Part shown: in pieces, positions 44,857-53,551 of the stretch | How positions within the stretch are numbered: the stretch's first letter is position 1 | Layout: the number at the start of each line of letters is the position of its first letter | Source of the DNA: Nitrosospira sp. NpAV | GTDB lineage: Bacteria > Pseudomonadota > Gammaproteobacteria > Burkholderiales > Nitrosomonadaceae | Assembly: GCF_000832065.1 (NCBI RefSeq) | Contig: NZ_JXQM01000010.1 | Span: forward strand, 1 to 64,000 | Length of the DNA: 64,000 nt | Direction of reading: 5' to 3' | Notes under the pieces: model-generated | Told to the model about the DNA's origin: nothing | Seen by the model: the letters and a program-made list of their open reading frames with translations, nothing else | The model's database searches: none | Position numbers and translations under genes: made by a program

Positions 44857-46767
44857 ATGATTAAAAATTTAACCATTAGATCACGCCTGATCCTTATTCT
44901 CGCCGTCCTGGTGGTATTTCTGCTAGGAATTGAAATGCTCGGCCTGTTCGGCATGAGTAATGCGATCGAAGGCTTGAGAACCGTTTACCATGATCGCGCC
45001 ATTCCGCTTAAACAGGTCGCTGAAATTGAATCGCTGCTGTTGCGGAACCGAATCGCTGTCACGGCGGCCCTGATGATGCCAACGCCCGAGACTATTCGAA
45101 CCAAAACCGCGGTGGTTGACCAAGATCTCGCGAAAATGACGCAGGTCTGGCAAGCCTATATTTCGAGCCATCATGGTGCGGAAGAAAAGGCGCTCGCCAC
45201 ACAATTTGCCGAGGATCGGGATAGATTTATCACGGAGGGAATAAAACCGGCGGTTATTGCTTTACGTAAAAATGAAATCGGGGAAGCGTATCGAATACTT
45301 ATAGAAAAGGTTCGCCCTCTTTATACACCGGTCGATGCAAGCATCAAGGCTCTGCTTAAGCTGCAGCTGGATGGAATCAGCCAGGAATATGACCGGGAGC
45401 AGAGCCGCTACGAAACCATACGTAACATTCTGGTTGCGTCGATAGGAATCGCTCTGGTGCTGGCAGCACTAATCAGTGTCGTACTCAGCGATGCAATCTT
45501 CCGACCTCTGGAAAATGTGGTAAAAATCGCTAGGGGCGTCGCCGTTGGTGATTTTATGCAGGAAATCGAGGTACGCTCGAAGGATGAAATCGGCCAGCTT
45601 ATGCAAGCCCTAAAGGAAATGCGAGATAGCCTGGTGGACACCATTGGTCAAATACGCGATAGCGAAGCGCATACCCGCGCTTTACTGAGTAACCTAATTG
45701 ATGGTGTTGCCTCGATTGACGAACAGGGAGTGATTAAAACTTTTAATCCGGCAGCCGAACGAATTTTTGGTTATGCGGGGAACGAAATTATCGGGCGGGA
45801 TGTTAATCTTCTGTTCCCGAAACCGCAGCCGGAACAGGATGAGTACGCTGACGACTTCAGGCAGTATCTGGAAGCGGGAAAACCCAAGGCTCTTGGTGTA
45901 CCCAGTGAAGTGACCGGCCTGCGCAAGAGCGGTACAGTGTTCCCCATGGATCTTGCCGTAGTCGAAATGCATGGGGGAGAACACCGCATGTTTGTCGCTA
46001 TTGTGCGCGATATCAGTAAACGCAAGCTGGAGGAAGAACAGAAGGCACGTTTGATGGACGAACTGGAAAGCGCCAATGAAGAATTAAGAAATTTCGCTCA
46101 TGTGGTATCTCACGATCTTAAGGCGCCATTACGCGCCATCGGCGCGTTGGCGGACTGGCTTTCCACGGATTATGCGGACAAGTTCGATGATGAAGGCAAA
46201 GAACATATGCGCCTGCTTGTCAGTCGGGTGCATCGCATGAGTAATCTGATCGATGGTATATTGCAATATTCGCGCGTAGGCCGCGTTAGAGAGGCGCTGG
46301 TTGAGCTGGATCTCGAACAGGTGGTCCATGAGGTAATTGATCTCTTGTCCCCGCCCGCAAATATTGCCATCAGAATAGAAAACCCCTTGCCGCGCATCAT
46401 CGCGGAGCCTACCCGCATTCAACAAATATTCCAGAACCTTCTCTCCAATGCTATTAAATACATGGATAAGCCCCGCGGCGATATTCGCATTGCCTGTAGT
46501 ATTGAAGGTGAACGATGGAAGTTCGGTATCATCGACAATGGACCCGGTATCGAGGCCCGTCATTTCGAAAGAATTTTTCAGCTATTCCAGACGCTGGCCC
46601 CGCGCGATAGGATAGAAAGCACCGGTGTTGGACTGGCCCTCGTGAAAAAAATCGTGGAGATGTACAGTGGGGAAATCTGGATTGAATCGAAAGCCGGTAT
46701 CGGCAGCACATTCTTTTTCACCTTACCCAAAATCGCAGCAAACATTGACCCTAAATCCGGTAGGTGA
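44857..46767 (+). CDS. Membrane sensor histidine kinase (4HB-HAMP-PAS-HisKA)
   Basis: A 636-residue hybrid-free kinase. Transmembrane helix 1 (LILILAVLVVFLLGIEMLGLFG) is followed by a four-helix-bundle MCP-type periplasmic sensor (about 30-185). Transmembrane helix 2 is VASIGIALVLAALISVVLS. Then come HAMP (FRPLENVVKIARGVAVGDF), PAS (LLSNLIDGVASIDEQGVIKTFNPAAERIFGY), HisKA with the phospho-His in FAHVVSHDLKAPLRAIG, and HATPase_c (FQNLLSNAIKY, DNGPGIEARHFERIF, TGVGLALVKKIV). The ATG at 44857 is preferred to an in-frame TTG at 44839. The response regulator at 47005 is the likely partner. The final codons lie within a TIR element. Confidence 0.93.
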   Translation: MIKNLTIRSRLILILAVLVVFLLGIEMLGLFGMSNAIEGLRTVYHDRAIPLKQVAEIESLLLRNRIAVTAALMMPTPETIRTKTAVVDQDLAKMTQVWQAYISSHHGAEEKALATQFAEDRDRFITEGIKPAVIALRKNEIGEAYRILIEKVRPLYTPVDASIKALLKLQLDGISQEYDREQSRYETIRNILVASIGIALVLAALISVVLSDAIFRPLENVVKIARGVAVGDFMQEIEVRSKDEIGQLMQALKEMRDSLVDTIGQIRDSEAHTRALLSNLIDGVASIDEQGVIKTFNPAAERIFGYAGNEIIGRDVNLLFPKPQPEQDEYADDFRQYLEAGKPKALGVPSEVTGLRKSGTVFPMDLAVVEMHGGEHRMFVAIVRDISKRKLEEEQKARLMDELESANEELRNFAHVVSHDLKAPLRAIGALADWLSTDYADKFDDEGKEHMRLLVSRVHRMSNLIDGILQYSRVGRVREALVELDLEQVVHEVIDLLSPPANIAIRIENPLPRIIAEPTRIQQIFQNLLSNAIKYMDKPRGDIRIACSIEGERWKFGIIDNGPGIEARHFERIFQLFQTLAPRDRIESTGVGLALVKKIVEMYSGEIWIESKAGIGSTFFFTLPKIAANIDPKSGR

Positions 46768-46984
46768 CTGTTCATTTATAGATCGGTGTTAAGATTGATA
46801 ACAATATTCCGTATTATTGGCCTCATCTCTCAGTTGAGGCTGCTACGGAATGAGCTGGCGGTTGTACGCGCAGCGTTACGTTGTTCGCTGCTTTGGAATG
46901 GAACGGCCATTCCGCGCTGTTGCGCCTTGCGCCACACTCAAAAGCCGTGCATTTCACCTGTCCAGACTACCGGATTCAGCTTAA
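46749..46984. repeat. Dispersed TIR repeat, long copy downstream of the sensor kinase
   Basis: The left end is CCCTAAATCCGGTAG (46749-46763) and the right end CTACCGGATTCAGCTTAA (46967-46984), imperfect inverted copies. The interior resembles the reverse complement of the 57141-57386 element, for example GAGGCTGCTACGG, TTGGAATGGAACG and CCATTCCGCG, then GTTGCGCCTTGC. The left end supplies the last codons and the stop of the kinase gene. It has no coding capacity, so it looks like a MITE. Confidence 0.75.
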
Positions 46985-47004
46985 TCCAATAAAGGAAAAG
47001 AAAC

Positions 47005-47418
47005 GTGAAAACTACCAATAGACCCATTCTCCTGGTGGAAGATGATCAGGTCGACACAATGACGGTCATGCGCGCCCTGAAGGAGATTCATGTAACAAAC
47101 CCCGTTGTGCACCTGGAAAATGGCGAGGAAGCGCTGCTTTATCTGCAAGATCCCGCAAGTGAGAAACCGTGCATTATCTTGCTTGACCTGAATATGCCGA
47201 TCATGAACGGTATCGAATTTCTGCAGGTGGTAAAGCACAATGATCAATTAAAACGTATTCCGGTCATTGTGTTGACCACATCCGAAGAACAACAGGACAA
47301 AATGAGCAGTTTCAACCTGGGTGTCGCGGGCTATGTGGTCAAGCCGGTCGACTACCGGCGATTCGTCGAAGTCATGCGCTCGATTGACGCCTATTGGAAC
47401 ATTAGCGAAATGCCTTAA
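47005..47418 (+). CDS. CheY-like response regulator (Rcp1 type)
   Basis: A single-domain receiver of 137 residues. Acidic pocket LLVEDDQVD (9-17), phospho-Asp61 in IILLDLNMPIMNG, Thr in VLTTSEEQQD and Lys in VVKPVDYRRF. The long spacing and the LYLQD...PDLILLDLNMP-like layout are of the Rcp1 group that pairs with phytochrome-like or PAS kinases. It lacks an output domain, so it probably acts by protein contact or phosphotransfer. It follows the kinase gene after about 240 bp of repeat element. Confidence 0.92.
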   Translation: MKTTNRPILLVEDDQVDTMTVMRALKEIHVTNPVVHLENGEEALLYLQDPASEKPCIILLDLNMPIMNGIEFLQVVKHNDQLKRIPVIVLTTSEEQQDKMSSFNLGVAGYVVKPVDYRRFVEVMRSIDAYWNISEMP

Positions 47419-47511
47419 TCGCCAGCGATGCTCGCTGCGGAACATATAAAAAATGCCCTACCGAGCACCCTGCCTATGGCGAATATTCTTCCCCCATGAG
47501 AACCACACGCG

Positions 47512-48147
47512 ATGAAGACCCCATCAGGAATCGAATTGCATCCAGCCATACAGGCAGGCGGAACCATTGAGGCATTACGCAAGGCGGCTATCACTTGCCG
47601 CGCCTGCCCATTATGGAAAAATGCCACACAAACAGTCTTTGGCGAAGGTCCATCCCGCGCAACCCTCATGTTCGTGGGTGAACAACCGGGAGACCAGGAG
47701 GATCTCGCAGGCCATCCGTTCGTCGGTCCCGCGGGCCAGCTTTTGACCCGGGCAATGGCGGCGGCTGGTATTCCACGAGAGCAGGTTTATGTTACCAACG
47801 CGGTCAAACATTTCAAATTTGAACTTCGTGGCAAGCGCCGCCTCCACAAGAAACCCATCGATGCAGAAATTACCGCCTGCTACGCCTGGTTGAAACGTGA
47901 AATCCAAGTTGTCGCCCCCAGCCTCCTTATTGCACTGGGTGCAACGGCCGTACGTTCCTTATTGGGCCGCGCAACACCCGTTATGGCTAACCGCGGCAAA
48001 TTGCAAGAGTATGCGCCAGACATGTCATTGCTAATTACCGTCCATCCCTCATTTTTGCTGCGCGTGCCCGAGCAGGAGAAAGATAATGAATATCGCCAGT
48101 TCGTAACCGATCTCAAACTTGCAAGGCGATTCCTGCGGAGCACTTGA
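47512..48147 (+). CDS. UdgX-type uracil-DNA binding/cross-linking protein
   Basis: A 211-residue member of the uracil-DNA glycosylase superfamily. Motif A is FVGEQPGDQEDLAGHPFVGPAG (from residue 55) and motif B is LITVHPSFLLR. The insert RGKRRLHKKP (residues 106-115) matches the KRRIH loop unique to UdgX, whose His forms a covalent bond with abasic DNA. Cysteines at 29, 32 and further on suit the iron-sulfur cluster. UdgX binds uracil-DNA tightly and is not a general turnover enzyme. The neighbouring genes give no obvious pathway. Confidence 0.9.
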   Translation: MKTPSGIELHPAIQAGGTIEALRKAAITCRACPLWKNATQTVFGEGPSRATLMFVGEQPGDQEDLAGHPFVGPAGQLLTRAMAAAGIPREQVYVTNAVKHFKFELRGKRRLHKKPIDAEITACYAWLKREIQVVAPSLLIALGATAVRSLLGRATPVMANRGKLQEYAPDMSLLITVHPSFLLRVPEQEKDNEYRQFVTDLKLARRFLRST

Positions 48148-48226
48148 ATATAGCATTGTCCCGAAACATCGCGAAACCGTATCGTATTCCCGTGGTCCAA
48201 TTTATAGTGTGGCCTAGGAGGCGGGA

Positions 48227-48568
48227 ATGAAGCGGAAAAATCTGGGGTTTGGAAGTGGATTTCATGTCGTTATAGGCAATAAGGATTCCCAGGCGGCAGA
48301 AATGGTGTTACCGCCTGGTGACGCGGAAGGAGGTTCCGGCAATCGCCACCGCGGCGCTGACCAGTGGCTGTATATAGTGTCAGGAACCGGCATCGCCACA
48401 GTGAACGGCAAGCGCTATCCCTTAAAGGGGGGCTCACTCATGCTCATCGAACGCGGCGATAAGCATGAAATTTGCAATACGGGCAAGGATATGCTGCGCA
48501 CGCTCAATTTCTATGTACCGCCTGCCTACACCCATGGTGGCGAGGAATTACCTCGCGGACAGGATTGA
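48227..48568 (+). CDS. Cupin-domain protein
   Basis: A 113-residue single-domain cupin. Motif 1 is GGSGNRHRGADQWLYIVSGTG with metal-binding His and a Gln/Glu-like site. Motif 2 is GSLMLIERGDKHEICNTG with the second His. It could be a small metal-dependent enzyme or sensor, but the substrate is not deducible. The ATG is preceded by GGAGGCGGGA. It lies 6 bp upstream of the DUF72 gene, so the two are an operon. Confidence 0.88.
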   Translation: MKRKNLGFGSGFHVVIGNKDSQAAEMVLPPGDAEGGSGNRHRGADQWLYIVSGTGIATVNGKRYPLKGGSLMLIERGDKHEICNTGKDMLRTLNFYVPPAYTHGGEELPRGQD

Positions 48569-48574
48569 CAAGCG

Positions 48575-49438
48575 ATGGGTGAAGTTCGAATTGGAATTTC
48601 CGGCTGGCGCTATCCACCATGGCGGGGCGTTTTTTATCCCCCCGGTCTTCCACAGCATCGCGAGCTCGAATACGCCTCCGGTAAATTTCCGACGATAGAA
48701 ATAAACGGGACATTTTACTCGCTGCAACGGCCGGAAAGTTTCGAGCGCTGGTATAACGATACGCCATCGGGCTTCGTTTTCAGCGTCAAGGGAACACGCT
48801 ACATCACACATATAAAGCGTCTGCACAACGTCGACGATCCCCTCGCCAATTTCTTTGCTTCGGGGATATTCAACCTGCGAGAAAAGCTCGGCCCCATTCT
48901 GTGGCAATTCCCGCCCAGCTTCCATTATGATCCGGAAAGACTGAAGCATTTTTTCGAGCTTCTGCCGCGCGATACCAGCCAGGCGTTAAGCCTTGCCCGC
49001 CGACGCGAATCCCGTATGACCGGGCGCACATGCCTGGCGATCGACGCCACCCGCATACTACGCCACGCGATTGAGATTCGGCACGAAAGCTTCGTTGATG
49101 AGTCTTTCGTTCGACTGTTGCGTGAGCACAATATTGCATTGGTTATCGCGGATACGGCGGGAAAGTGGCCCTACCGGGAAGATATCACGGCCGATTTCAT
49201 CTATCTCCGTCTGCATGGTGACAAAGTACTTTATGCAAGTGGCTATACCCCTGACGCGCTAACCCGCTGGTCAACGCGAATTCGTGCCTGGCGCACCGGC
49301 TCTCAGCCTGATGACGCGCATCTCATCTCAGCGAAGCCCGCGCCCCAACGGCATTCCCGTGACATTTATTGCTATTTTGACAATGATATCAAAGTGAGGG
49401 CCCCATTTGACGCACACGACCTGATAGCAAAACTATAG
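48575..49438 (+). CDS. DUF72 family protein (YecE-like)
   Basis: A 287-residue DUF72/YecE-like protein. The N-terminal pattern VRIGISGWRYPPWRGVFYPPGLPQ, FPTIEINGTFYSLQRPESFERW and SFHYDPERLKHFFELLP (in part) is diagnostic, as is the C-terminal DIYCYFDNDIKVRAPFDA. Proteins of this family adopt a TIM-barrel fold of unknown activity. It is probably co-transcribed with the cupin. Confidence 0.9.
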   Translation: MGEVRIGISGWRYPPWRGVFYPPGLPQHRELEYASGKFPTIEINGTFYSLQRPESFERWYNDTPSGFVFSVKGTRYITHIKRLHNVDDPLANFFASGIFNLREKLGPILWQFPPSFHYDPERLKHFFELLPRDTSQALSLARRRESRMTGRTCLAIDATRILRHAIEIRHESFVDESFVRLLREHNIALVIADTAGKWPYREDITADFIYLRLHGDKVLYASGYTPDALTRWSTRIRAWRTGSQPDDAHLISAKPAPQRHSRDIYCYFDNDIKVRAPFDAHDLIAKL

Positions 49439-49618
49439 ATCTCACCTGATCCCGTATGTGAATCGCTATCGCAACCCATTTGTCTGGGGCTCTTCCAACC
49501 GTGATAAGATTTTATCCCACATAAGAAACGATAATGAGGCGGATTGCGAGTCCATAGCTCGGTCGATAGGCACCCGGCCGTAAACTGACAGTATGCGAGC
49601 AGGCTCGTAGACCGCTCA

Positions 49619-49891
49619 ATGAATTATCCGGGTTTATCTCACATGTTTCGCTCATCCAATGAGGCCCCCTTGCCCCTCGATTTCGATTCAGAGTCCATCT
49701 TAATCATCTGCCCTCACTGTTGCGGAAAATTTGAAGAGACAATCTCGCGGCTAAAGTACGAGCCGAGACTTTCTTGTCATTATTGTGAAAAATATATCGA
49801 TGTGAATCTTCTGGAGCTGCATGGCGCACTTGAATCAGTCCGCAAATCCACCCATGATCTCCTAAAGAAATTACTAAGTACTGACAAATGA
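49619..49891 (+). CDS. Small zinc-ribbon-like protein
   Basis: A 90-residue protein with two cysteine pairs, ICPHCCGKFEETIS and LSCHYCEKYID, separated by about 20 residues. This is a plausible zinc-ribbon. The rest is helical and charged (LLELHGALESVRKSTHDLLKKLL). No known family. An internal ATG at 49643 is an alternative start. Standing alone in the island. Confidence 0.5.
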   Translation: MNYPGLSHMFRSSNEAPLPLDFDSESILIICPHCCGKFEETISRLKYEPRLSCHYCEKYIDVNLLELHGALESVRKSTHDLLKKLLSTDK

Positions 49892-50349
49892 TTTTCCAGT
49901 GGAGAGACCGCTTCTAACGAGCAAGGGGATATATTCTTGTGTGGGGGATAATTCCGAGTTATAGCGTTTTGTCCATGTTGTACTTTAGTCCAGTATGTAA
50001 AGCACCTAAAATCGGTAAAATGCCATCCTGGGTTAGTTTTCCCAAAAAACATACGGACTCATTGGAAAAAATCGCCAGTGGACGGGTCGTAACCCCTGCA
50101 CTTTGGATCAGGAATCTTAATTTCGCCAGATACGCTGGGCAATGTCTCGGCCAACCTGAATATTTCTCTACTGATCATGGAGTTGCAACGTGGATCAAGA
50201 TGAAGATTGCCATGCCTACTGGCGTTTCTCAATGGTGTGTCAATTCATATACCGGTAGACATGTCGGAATAAGGAAGAGTGCGTGACCGCGAACATGAGC
50301 GACTCACGTATCTCAATCCAAGACCAACAGCTCATGGGGAGGTGAGTAC
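49892..50349. other. Gap before the second FeeM-like gene, no gene called
   Basis: A 115-codon plus-strand frame (49939-50286) begins with GTG, has no recognised domain and a very weak ribosome binding site. I do not call it. The gap otherwise holds no clear structure, apart from GGGGAGGTGAGTAC immediately before the next gene. Confidence 0.4.
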
Positions 50350-50937
50350 ATGGAGGCAAATTCCCAGCCCTGCAAGCTGCGCCGGGCTAGTCTGACATCC
50401 GACTCGATGGGTCGAAGACACATGAAAGCAATTTTCGGTTCCTACGTCATAAGCGCCGGAAAATCTCTTGATCGCTCCGAATGTCTGGTTAAAACATCAT
50501 ACTTGAGAAAGGGCTACTCGGCGGATCACATCATCACATCCGCAGACATGGTATTCGATGCCGAATGTTGCGGCAGGGTGGTTGGCACAGTGATGATGCG
50601 GCTGGATTCCGCCAATGGGTTATACGGGGACGCAACATATTCCCATGAACTGGATGCGATGCGGCTTTCCGGCCGCAAATTGGCGGAGCTATCCAGATTC
50701 GTCATCATGCCCGGTCAACCGACCAGCTCGGTCATGGGTGCGCTGTTTCACTTCGTCTATGTATACTCATATCTGATGAATGGCGTAACCGATCTCATCT
50801 GTGAGGTTGTGCCCAGTCACGTGGCGGCACAAAAACGGCTGCTCGGATTCTTACAGATTGCCGGTCCAAAGCGCTGCGAGCGGGTAGGGGTGGACGCGGT
50901 GCTATTGCATAGGACGTTTGCGGTTGAGTCATCCTAA
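50350..50937 (+). CDS. FeeM-like N-acyl amino acid synthase / GNAT acyltransferase (copy 2)
   Basis: A 195-residue paralogue of the protein at 34286, about 60% identical by eye over 165 residues. It shows RKGYSADHII, DAECCGRVVGTVMMRLDS, the hallmark AELSRFVIMPGQP, FHFVYVYSYLMNG, ICEVVPSHVAAQKRLLGF and VGVDAVLLHR. It has a basic N-terminal extension of 24 residues. The ATG at 50350 is supported by GGGAGGTGAGTAC. Copy 1 is flanked by coupled tiny genes; this copy stands alone. Confidence 0.75.
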   Translation: MEANSQPCKLRRASLTSDSMGRRHMKAIFGSYVISAGKSLDRSECLVKTSYLRKGYSADHIITSADMVFDAECCGRVVGTVMMRLDSANGLYGDATYSHELDAMRLSGRKLAELSRFVIMPGQPTSSVMGALFHFVYVYSYLMNGVTDLICEVVPSHVAAQKRLLGFLQIAGPKRCERVGVDAVLLHRTFAVESS

Positions 50938-51284
50938 ATCCAGAATTAAACTGGGCTGTCCGGGTTTCTCAAGTTAAGCGGGATTTAAAAGGCAATACCA
51001 GAATCGGATAGAGAGTTGGTTTGCGCAGCGACCACGTTGCTCAAAAGGCGGACAACCTGCTTTCTGAAATGGTGGCCGAAACTAACCTGATATGGCAAGG
51101 TGGATTAGGATTTAATTTAATGGTATAAAAATCCTTATGCCCCGTGAAAATTGGAAATGCACTTTCTGCTTTAAAGATAGAATCAAAAACTGGTGAAGCT
51201 GGATGGTGGATCCCATCCCTACCCTTCGGCTAACAGTTATCGCGGCTATGGCCATTAAAAATAGCCGCATCACCTTTTACATAA
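50938..51284. other. Intergenic region, no gene seen
   Basis: No coding frame is convincing. The FeeM copy-2 stop codon lies inside CCTAAATCCAGAATT, which resembles the left terminus of the dispersed TIR repeat (CCTAAATCTGG), but no matching right end was found. Confidence 0.35.
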
Positions 51285-51803
51285 ATGTTCTGGTTTGCCG
51301 CGTTGGTTAAAAGTCAAATGCGCCCCATTACTGTTGCTCTTGCCCTTATCACCATCATTACTCTGCCCCCCCCGGCAGCCGCAGACCTTACCGACCAGAT
51401 AATCCGCGCCCAGGTAGTTCAGATTGTCGACGGCGATTCACTTACTATAGTAATCGATGGGGAGATGGTAAGAGTGCGGCTGGCTGAAATTGATGCGCCG
51501 GAAAGCAAGCAGCCTTATACCAAGCGTTCAAAAAAATCCCTTTCCGACCTTTGTTTCTGGATCGAAGCGGAATTGACATCGATAACGAAGGATCAATATG
51601 GGCGCACTCTAGCCAGAGTCAAATGCAATGGTTTGGATGTCAACGCGGAACAAGTCAAGCGCGGGATGGCCTGGGTATACGAAGGGCATGCAAAAGATCC
51701 GAAATTGTACAAATTACAAGCGGAGGCCCGTGCTGCCAAGCGGGGGATCTGGTCAACCAAACACCCTGTCCCGCCATGGCAATGGATGAAGGAAAACCAT
51801 TAA
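51285..51803 (+). CDS. Secreted staphylococcal-nuclease-like protein
   Basis: A 172-residue protein. A signal peptide (ITVALALITIITLPPPAAA; ATG at 51318 is a plausible start) precedes a single SNase domain: VQIVDGDSLTIVIDGEMVRVRLAEIDAPESKQPY, SITKDQYGRTLARVKC, and NAEQVKRGMAWVYEGHAKDPKLYKLQAEAR. Catalytic Asp, Arg and Glu positions are retained. Probable periplasmic or secreted nuclease, cleaving DNA and RNA with calcium. Confidence 0.92.
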   Translation: MFWFAALVKSQMRPITVALALITIITLPPPAAADLTDQIIRAQVVQIVDGDSLTIVIDGEMVRVRLAEIDAPESKQPYTKRSKKSLSDLCFWIEAELTSITKDQYGRTLARVKCNGLDVNAEQVKRGMAWVYEGHAKDPKLYKLQAEARAAKRGIWSTKHPVPPWQWMKENH

Positions 51804-51917
51804 CCGGGTTATCTGCCGATCAATGGCTTGTATTAATTGTTCCACCTGCTATTCTTGGGTTGAAACATAGTTAACTGCTTCTTCGGAAAAGCCATTTTTA
51901 AATCAAGAGAGAAACGA

Positions 51918-52283
51918 ATGAAACTGAACACTCTTATTGCGTCCTTATGGTTAACGGTACTCATCCCATCCATTTCGTTTTCACACGAAGAATCCACTGA
52001 CATCCCGTCCACCCGTGCCCCGACAGGCCATGTTTATATTGCAAACCGCACAAATGGAGAGATCGTTTTCTACTTGGAATCGGCGAATACGATTCGAACA
52101 AAACACCACCTCCCTCCTGGAATGGGAGCAACATTTAGCGGAGCATCTGCGGATGCGTGGTTTAACATCCTCATTTACATTAATGACAAAAAGATAAATT
52201 ATGGCCTTGACGCAGGCAATCGATATTATCTGAAGCAGAATCCGGCCGGCATTCTAACTGTATACAAAATGCCTGAACACTGA
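51918..52283 (+). CDS. Small secreted protein of unknown function
   Basis: A 121-residue protein with a signal peptide (LWLTVLIPSISFS). The mature part has a beta-rich pattern (GHVYIANRTNGEIVFYLESAN, FNILIYINDKKINYGLDAGNRYYLKQN). The alternating hydrophobics suggest a small beta-sandwich. No family recognised. GAGAGAAACGA precedes the ATG. It lies 114 bp downstream of the SNase gene. Confidence 0.6.
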   Translation: MKLNTLIASLWLTVLIPSISFSHEESTDIPSTRAPTGHVYIANRTNGEIVFYLESANTIRTKHHLPPGMGATFSGASADAWFNILIYINDKKINYGLDAGNRYYLKQNPAGILTVYKMPEH

Positions 52284-52299
52284 GACACGTGACCGTTTG

Positions 52300-52420
52300 G
52301 GAAGCAAAGGCAGAAAACAGATACAGCGTTGAGCTTAGTCGGTTTCAGCGGCATGATCTTCGCGCAAAGAGCACTTTGGATATGGAAAGCATGACGGGCG
52401 CGGAGAAGTTGCTGCGGCAA
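52300..52420 (+). pseudogene. Integrase C-terminal fragment
   Basis: The frame encodes ELSRFQRHDLRAKSTLDMESMTGAEKLLRQ. This matches the C-terminal Box of tyrosine integrases (FQFKDLRAK...DMETMANARKLLGH), with the His-x-x-Arg core altered. It is a paralogous copy of the fragment at 53779-54070. No start or Tyr motif remains. Confidence 0.65.
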
Positions 52421-52809
52421 GTTTGTCGATCCGGCAATAACCAAGTTATTGACCCTTGGTCCCTTCGCCCGTCCAGCCCGTGGTATGGCAGTGCCGATAT
52501 AGGTACCGCAATACAGCGGGCTGCCATGCATCGCCCCATTCAAATTTAACCAATTTGTGCCCGCGTAACCCCGCCATCTCCCCCCATCGGCCGCTTCCCT
52601 CGTGTTCAACGCTTACAGCTTCGCCGGACTGCGGATTTATGGCAATTGATCAATCAATAACGCAAGCAGGTGTGTAAAATTAAAGCAAATCCCCACAAAT
52701 GCCCAACACAAAAATAAGGTTATTTCCACACTCAATGTGATAGTTTTACGCAAGATTCCTTAAAAAATAACAACGGCGCAATTTAATCCCAAAGGAACAT
52801 AAGATAAGG

Positions 52810-53136
52810 ATGGACCCTGCTCTATTATTGGTTGCGATTGAGCTTGCCGAAACTGACCCTCCGCACGAAACTAAGGTTACCCTTATTTTTGATGGGCTTT
52901 TAATTTCAGGCTTTATTACCAGCGAAAACGAATACTTAATGCATCTCGAAAATGCGAAATATCTCAAAGTTCCACAAGAGACAAACCAAGATTCGTCCGA
53001 CCCTACTTTTATCCACCTTCGAGACGCTACGTACTACCAACCTCGTGAAAATCCTAACCTACAGAATATAGGCGGTTACTTTCGCGTTCCGCTTGACGCA
53101 GTCATAGGGTTCGCTTTCGGCAGCGAATTAAAGTAG
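52810..53136 (+). CDS. Hypothetical protein, possible GvpU-like fold
   Basis: A 108-residue soluble protein (MDPALLLVAIELAETDPPHE, then VTLIFDGLLISGFITSENEYL, and a C-terminal VPLDAVIGFAFGS). The short beta-rich core G-L-L-I-S-G-x-I-x-S recalls GvpU-type gas vesicle accessory proteins, but this is weak. No gas vesicle genes are present. AAGGAACATAAGATAAGG precedes the ATG. Function unknown. Confidence 0.5.
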   Translation: MDPALLLVAIELAETDPPHETKVTLIFDGLLISGFITSENEYLMHLENAKYLKVPQETNQDSSDPTFIHLRDATYYQPRENPNLQNIGGYFRVPLDAVIGFAFGSELK

Positions 53137-53275
53137 ATACGCTGGGCCCGAGCGATAGCGTTGGACAAGTATCTGCAATTCTGTCTGGCGGCGGCCCGGC
53201 GCTTGAAGAGGGATTCTACGAGGGGACGGGCATGAAGGAATTCCGTGGATTGGGACGCAAGAGGCGTGAAGTCTT

Positions 53276-53551
53276 TTACACTTCTGGAGGTTCCAAGCTC
53301 AGGCCGGACATCACGATGATCTCCATTGGCGCGAGATGACTGAGATTGGACGCTCTGGCTATCACGTCCTCTTCCTGCAAAAGCTGATACTGAAATGCCC
53401 CCTCGTACATGTCCTCTACCAGCAGCTGCACCACTCTCTTTGGCCATCCCATCATCCACCGGTTCGCGATCTCAATTCCGATCTGTCCCGATTGCAATAG
53501 CATTTCCCGAATTTGATCCGGGTATATGTCCGAGTTGTAAAGTGCCTTCAT
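53276..53551 (-). CDS. Small hypothetical protein
   Basis: A 91-residue acidic protein (MKALYNSDIYPDQIREMLLQ, GIEIANRWMMGWPKRVVQLL, EDVIARASNLSHLAPMEIIV). Helical, no recognised domain. The ATG is preceded by AGGAGAATAAAA, a good ribosome binding site, which is the main reason for calling it. Its 3' neighbour is an uncharacterised stretch in the opposite orientation. Confidence 0.55.
   Translation of the reverse strand: MKALYNSDIYPDQIREMLLQSGQIGIEIANRWMMGWPKRVVQLLVEDMYEGAFQYQLLQEEDVIARASNLSHLAPMEIIVMSGLSLEPPEV

Noticed and set aside
49939-50286. 115-codon frame before the second FeeM-like gene
   Set aside because: It starts with GTG without a convincing ribosome binding site and shows no family pattern or link to the cassette at copy 1.
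52226-52609. 127-codon minus-strand frame
   Set aside because: It runs antisense to the end of the small secreted gene and an integrase fragment on the plus strand. No domain or start signal supports it.
53076-53459. 127-codon minus-strand frame overlapping the 91-residue protein
   Set aside because: The overlapping frame at 53276-53551 has the better ribosome binding site. This one looks like composition bias.
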